DNA of 53,955 nt from Oscillospiraceae bacterium. Its GTDB lineage: Bacteria; Bacillota; Clostridia; Oscillospirales; Ruminococcaceae. The DNA lies in contig JAFSEU010000019.1 of NCBI GenBank assembly GCA_017435565.1, positions 1-53,955 of the forward strand, in the 5' to 3' direction. The position numbers and the translations under genes are program-made. Each line of letters opens with the position of its first letter. The stretch's first letter is position 1. This document shows, piece after piece, positions 51,495-53,955 of this stretch. The notes beneath the pieces were generated by a model, which saw only the letters and a program-made list of their open reading frames with translations, made no database searches and had not been told where the DNA came from.

Positions 51495-53573
51495 ATGGCA
51501 AGAGATTGTTCACTTGAACAAACCAGAAATATTGGTATAATGGCTCACATCGATGCCGGAAAAACCACAACAACCGAGAGAATTTTGTTCTATACAGGTA
51601 TCAACCACAAGCTCGGCGAGACCCACGAGGGTGCTGCTACAATGGACTGGATGGCTCAGGAGCAGGAAAGAGGTATTACAATTACTTCTGCTGCTACAAC
51701 AGCTTATTGGAAGGGACATCGTATCAACATCATCGATACTCCCGGTCACGTTGACTTTACTGTAGAGGTTGAACGTTCACTCAGAGTTCTCGACGGTTCT
51801 GTTACCGTTTTCTGCGCAAAGGGCGGCGTTGAGCCCCAGTCTGAAACAGTTTGGCGTCAGGCTGATAATTACGGCGTACCCCGTATGGCTTATGTAAATA
51901 AGATGGACATTATGGGCGCTGATTTCTATAATGTTCTTAATATGATGCACGAAAGACTTAAGTGTAATGCTGTTCCGATTCAGCTCCCCATCGGCGCTGA
52001 GGATGAATTCAAGGGTCTTATCGACCTCGTTGAAATGAAGGCTTACATTTATAACGATGATCTCGGTAAGGATATTACAGTTACCGATATCCCTGAGGAT
52101 ATGATGGATCTCGCCGAAGAATACAGAGAAAAGCTTCTCGACAGCGCAGCTGAAAACGATGAAGAGATTATGGAAAAGTATCTTGGCGGCGAAGAACTCA
52201 CCATCGAAGAAATCAAGAAGTGCATCAGAACAGCAACTATTGCAAACACAATGGTTCCTGTTGTCTGCGGTACATCATACAGAAACAAGGGCGTTCAGAA
52301 GCTTCTCGACGCTGTTGTTGACTATATGCCCGCACCGACAGACGTTCCTGCTATCAAGGGTATTAACCCCGATACAGATGAAGAGTGTGAGCGTCCTTCA
52401 TCCGATGAAGAGCCGTTCTCCGCACTCGCATTCAAGATTGCAACTGACCCGTTCGTTGGTAAGCTTTGCTTCTTCCGTGTATATTCAGGTTCGGTAAATG
52501 CAGGCGATACCGTTCTTAACGCAACTAAGGGCAAGAACGAGAGATTCGGAAGAATCCTTCAGATGCACTCAAACCACAGAAAAGACATTGAATGCTGCTA
52601 TTCAGGCGATATCGCTGCTGCAGTAGGTCTTAAGAATACTACAACCGGTGATACTCTTTGCGATCCTAAGAATCCCGTTATTCTTGAATCAATGGTATTC
52701 CCGGAGCCTGTTATCAGTCTTGCTATTGAGCCTAAGACTAAGGCAGGTCAGGAAAAGATGGGTCTTGCACTTGCAAAGCTTGCTGAAGAAGACCCGACAT
52801 TCCGCACATATACAGACCCCGAAACAGCTCAGACCATCATTTCCGGTATGGGCGAGCTTCACCTTGAGATTATCGTAGACAGACTTCTTCGTGAATTCAA
52901 GGTTGAAGCAAATGTAGGCGCACCGCAGGTTGCATATAAGGAAACAATCAAGGGCTTTGCCGATGTTGATGAAAAATATGCAAGACAGTCCGGTGGTAAG
53001 GGTCAGTACGGTCATGTTAAAATCAAGGTTGAACCCAATGAATCCGGTAAGGGCTACGAGTTTATCAACAACGTTGTCGGCGGTGCAATTCCGAAGGAAT
53101 ATATCCCCGCAGTTGACGCAGGTATCAAGGGCGCAATGCAGACAGGTGTTCTCGCAGGATACCCTGTTGTTGACGTAAAGGTTACTCTTTACGATGGTTC
53201 ATACCACGAAGTTGACTCTTCTGAAATGGCATTCAAGATTGCCGGCTCAATGGCATTCAAGAAGGCTATGAATTCTGCTAACCCTGTAATTCTTGAACCT
53301 ATCATGAAGGTAGTTGTACTTGTTCCCGAACAGTACATGGGCGACGTTATCGGCGACCTTAACTCCCGTCGTGGTCAGATTCAGGGTATGGAATCCAGAA
53401 ACGGTGTTGAACAGATCAACGCTCTGGTTCCGCTTTCCGAAATGTTCGGATACTCCAACGACCTTCGTTCCAAGACTCAGGGTCGTGGTCAGTATTCGAT
53501 GGAGCCTCACAGCTACATCGAGCTTCCTAAGTCCATTGCTGAAAAAGTAATGAGCTCAAGAAAGCATGACTGA
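51495..53573 (+). CDS. fusA: Elongation factor G
   Basis: Translocation GTPase of 692 residues. G1 [10 protein letters not shown]3 DTPGHVDF and G4 NKMD are visible, followed by domains II-V ([12 protein letters not shown] in domain [12 protein letters not shown] near the end). The start at 51495 ([14 protein letters not shown]) has AGAGG upstream; longer readings lack a ribosome site. 63 bases after rpsG. Confidence 0.98.
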   Translation: MARDCSLEQTRNIGIMAHIDAGKTTTTERILFYTGINHKLGETHEGAATMDWMAQEQERGITITSAATTAYWKGHRINIIDTPGHVDFTVEVERSLRVLDGSVTVFCAKGGVEPQSETVWRQADNYGVPRMAYVNKMDIMGADFYNVLNMMHERLKCNAVPIQLPIGAEDEFKGLIDLVEMKAYIYNDDLGKDITVTDIPEDMMDLAEEYREKLLDSAAENDEEIMEKYLGGEELTIEEIKKCIRTATIANTMVPVVCGTSYRNKGVQKLLDAVVDYMPAPTDVPAIKGINPDTDEECERPSSDEEPFSALAFKIATDPFVGKLCFFRVYSGSVNAGDTVLNATKGKNERFGRILQMHSNHRKDIECCYSGDIAAAVGLKNTTTGDTLCDPKNPVILESMVFPEPVISLAIEPKTKAGQEKMGLALAKLAEEDPTFRTYTDPETAQTIISGMGELHLEIIVDRLLREFKVEANVGAPQVAYKETIKGFADVDEKYARQSGGKGQYGHVKIKVEPNESGKGYEFINNVVGGAIPKEYIPAVDAGIKGAMQTGVLAGYPVVDVKVTLYDGSYHEVDSSEMAFKIAGSMAFKKAMNSANPVILEPIMKVVVLVPEQYMGDVIGDLNSRRGQIQGMESRNGVEQINALVPLSEMFGYSNDLRSKTQGRGQYSMEPHSYIELPKSIAEKVMSSRKHD

Positions 53574-53600
53574 TTTTTTTGAAATATTTTTCAAAAATAC

Positions 53601-53629
53601 TTGCAATCAGAATACATTTCTGATAAAAT
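53601..53629 (+). promoter_or_regulatory. Internal promoter of tuf
   Basis: TTGCAA (53601-53606) and TAAAAT (53624-53629), 17 bases apart, lie between fusA and tuf. It would allow tuf to be expressed above the rest of the operon. Confidence 0.7.
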
Positions 53630-53674
53630 AGAATTATGGTTTATTTCTTAAAACTTTTTTAGGAGGATTTAACA

Positions 53675-53955
53675 ATGGCAAAACAGAAATACGAAAGCAC
53701 TAAGCCCCATGTTAACATTGGTACAATCGGCCACGTTGACCATGGTAAAACAACACTTACTGCTGCTATCACAAAGGTTCTCGCTCTTAAGGGTCAGGCT
53801 CAGTTCGAAGCTTATGATATGATCGACAAGGCTCCCGAAGAAAGAGAAAGAGGTATCACAATCAACACAGCTCACGTTGAGTATGAGACAGACGCTCGTC
53901 ACTATGCTCACGTTGACTGCCCCGGACACGCTGACTACATCAAGAACATGATCAC
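53675..53955 (+). CDS. tuf: Elongation factor Tu (partial, cut by window end)
   Basis: The first 93 residues of EF-Tu, the tRNA-delivering GTPase. G1 is GHVDHGKTT and G3 [20 protein letters not shown] is the switch region. AGGAGG lies eight bases before the ATG. The reading frame runs off the window, so the rest is unseen. Confidence 0.98.
   Translation, partial: MAKQKYESTKPHVNIGTIGHVDHGKTTLTAAITKVLALKGQAQFEAYDMIDKAPEERERGITINTAHVEYETDARHYAHVDCPGHADYIKNMI

Overview
The window looks like chromosome from a low-to-mid GC anaerobic Firmicute of the Clostridia, most likely a Ruminococcus-like member of the Oscillospiraceae. The signs are strong AGGAGG ribosome sites, sigma-A promoters, a Gram-positive type S12 protein, a trimeric [FeFe]-hydrogenase, pyruvate formate-lyase, a GH94 disaccharide phosphorylase, a cohesin-like module and Thr/Ala-rich secreted proteins. 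The species cannot be fixed from the sequence alone.

Layout. 1-1890: right end of an AT-rich integrated element (HUH replication initiator and tyrosine integrase) abutting the 3' end of a tRNA-Pro gene. 2204-5186 (minus): small P-loop kinase and GH94 phosphorylase. 5354-12085 (plus): CPBP protease, MoxR ATPase, D-Ala-D-Ala ligase, DUF1934 protein, arginyl-tRNA synthetase and an eroded MetH-like protein. 12322-17778: PucR/CdaR-type regulator, then the cell-wall group ftsE-ftsX-M23 activator-ctpA. 17975-20375: three tandem secreted, Thr-linker proteins with a shared C-terminal anchor. 20433-23538 (minus): pyruvate formate-lyase encoded in two pieces plus its activase. 23758-27953 (minus): HydABC-type hydrogenase. 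28258-30768 (minus): alanine racemase and aspartokinase. 30936-33318: SLOG protein, LCP-like protein, TatD. 33463-46566: type IV pilus cluster (PilC, a PilM-PilN fusion, PilO, three prepilin-like proteins, inverted PilD, PilB, PilT). 46596-50071: HAD phosphatase, a cohesin-like lipoprotein and a beta-CASP nuclease. 50245-53955: str operon rpsL-rpsG-fusA-tuf, with tuf cut by the window end.

Themes. Fermentation: disaccharide phosphorolysis, pyruvate cleavage to formate and H2 production from NADH plus ferredoxin form a consistent set. Surface: the pilus, the three anchored proteins and the cohesin-like lipoprotein suggest adhesion to plant polysaccharide. The most unusual points are (1) a PFL whose glycyl-radical domain is a separate 80-residue gene with its own ribosome site, (2) a lipoprotein in which the two halves of one cohesin appear in swapped order, (3) a 696-residue prepilin ending in a domain like a cellulose-binding module, and (4) the three-gene family with WWWGAD motifs and a nonstandard xxxTGVEG anchor.
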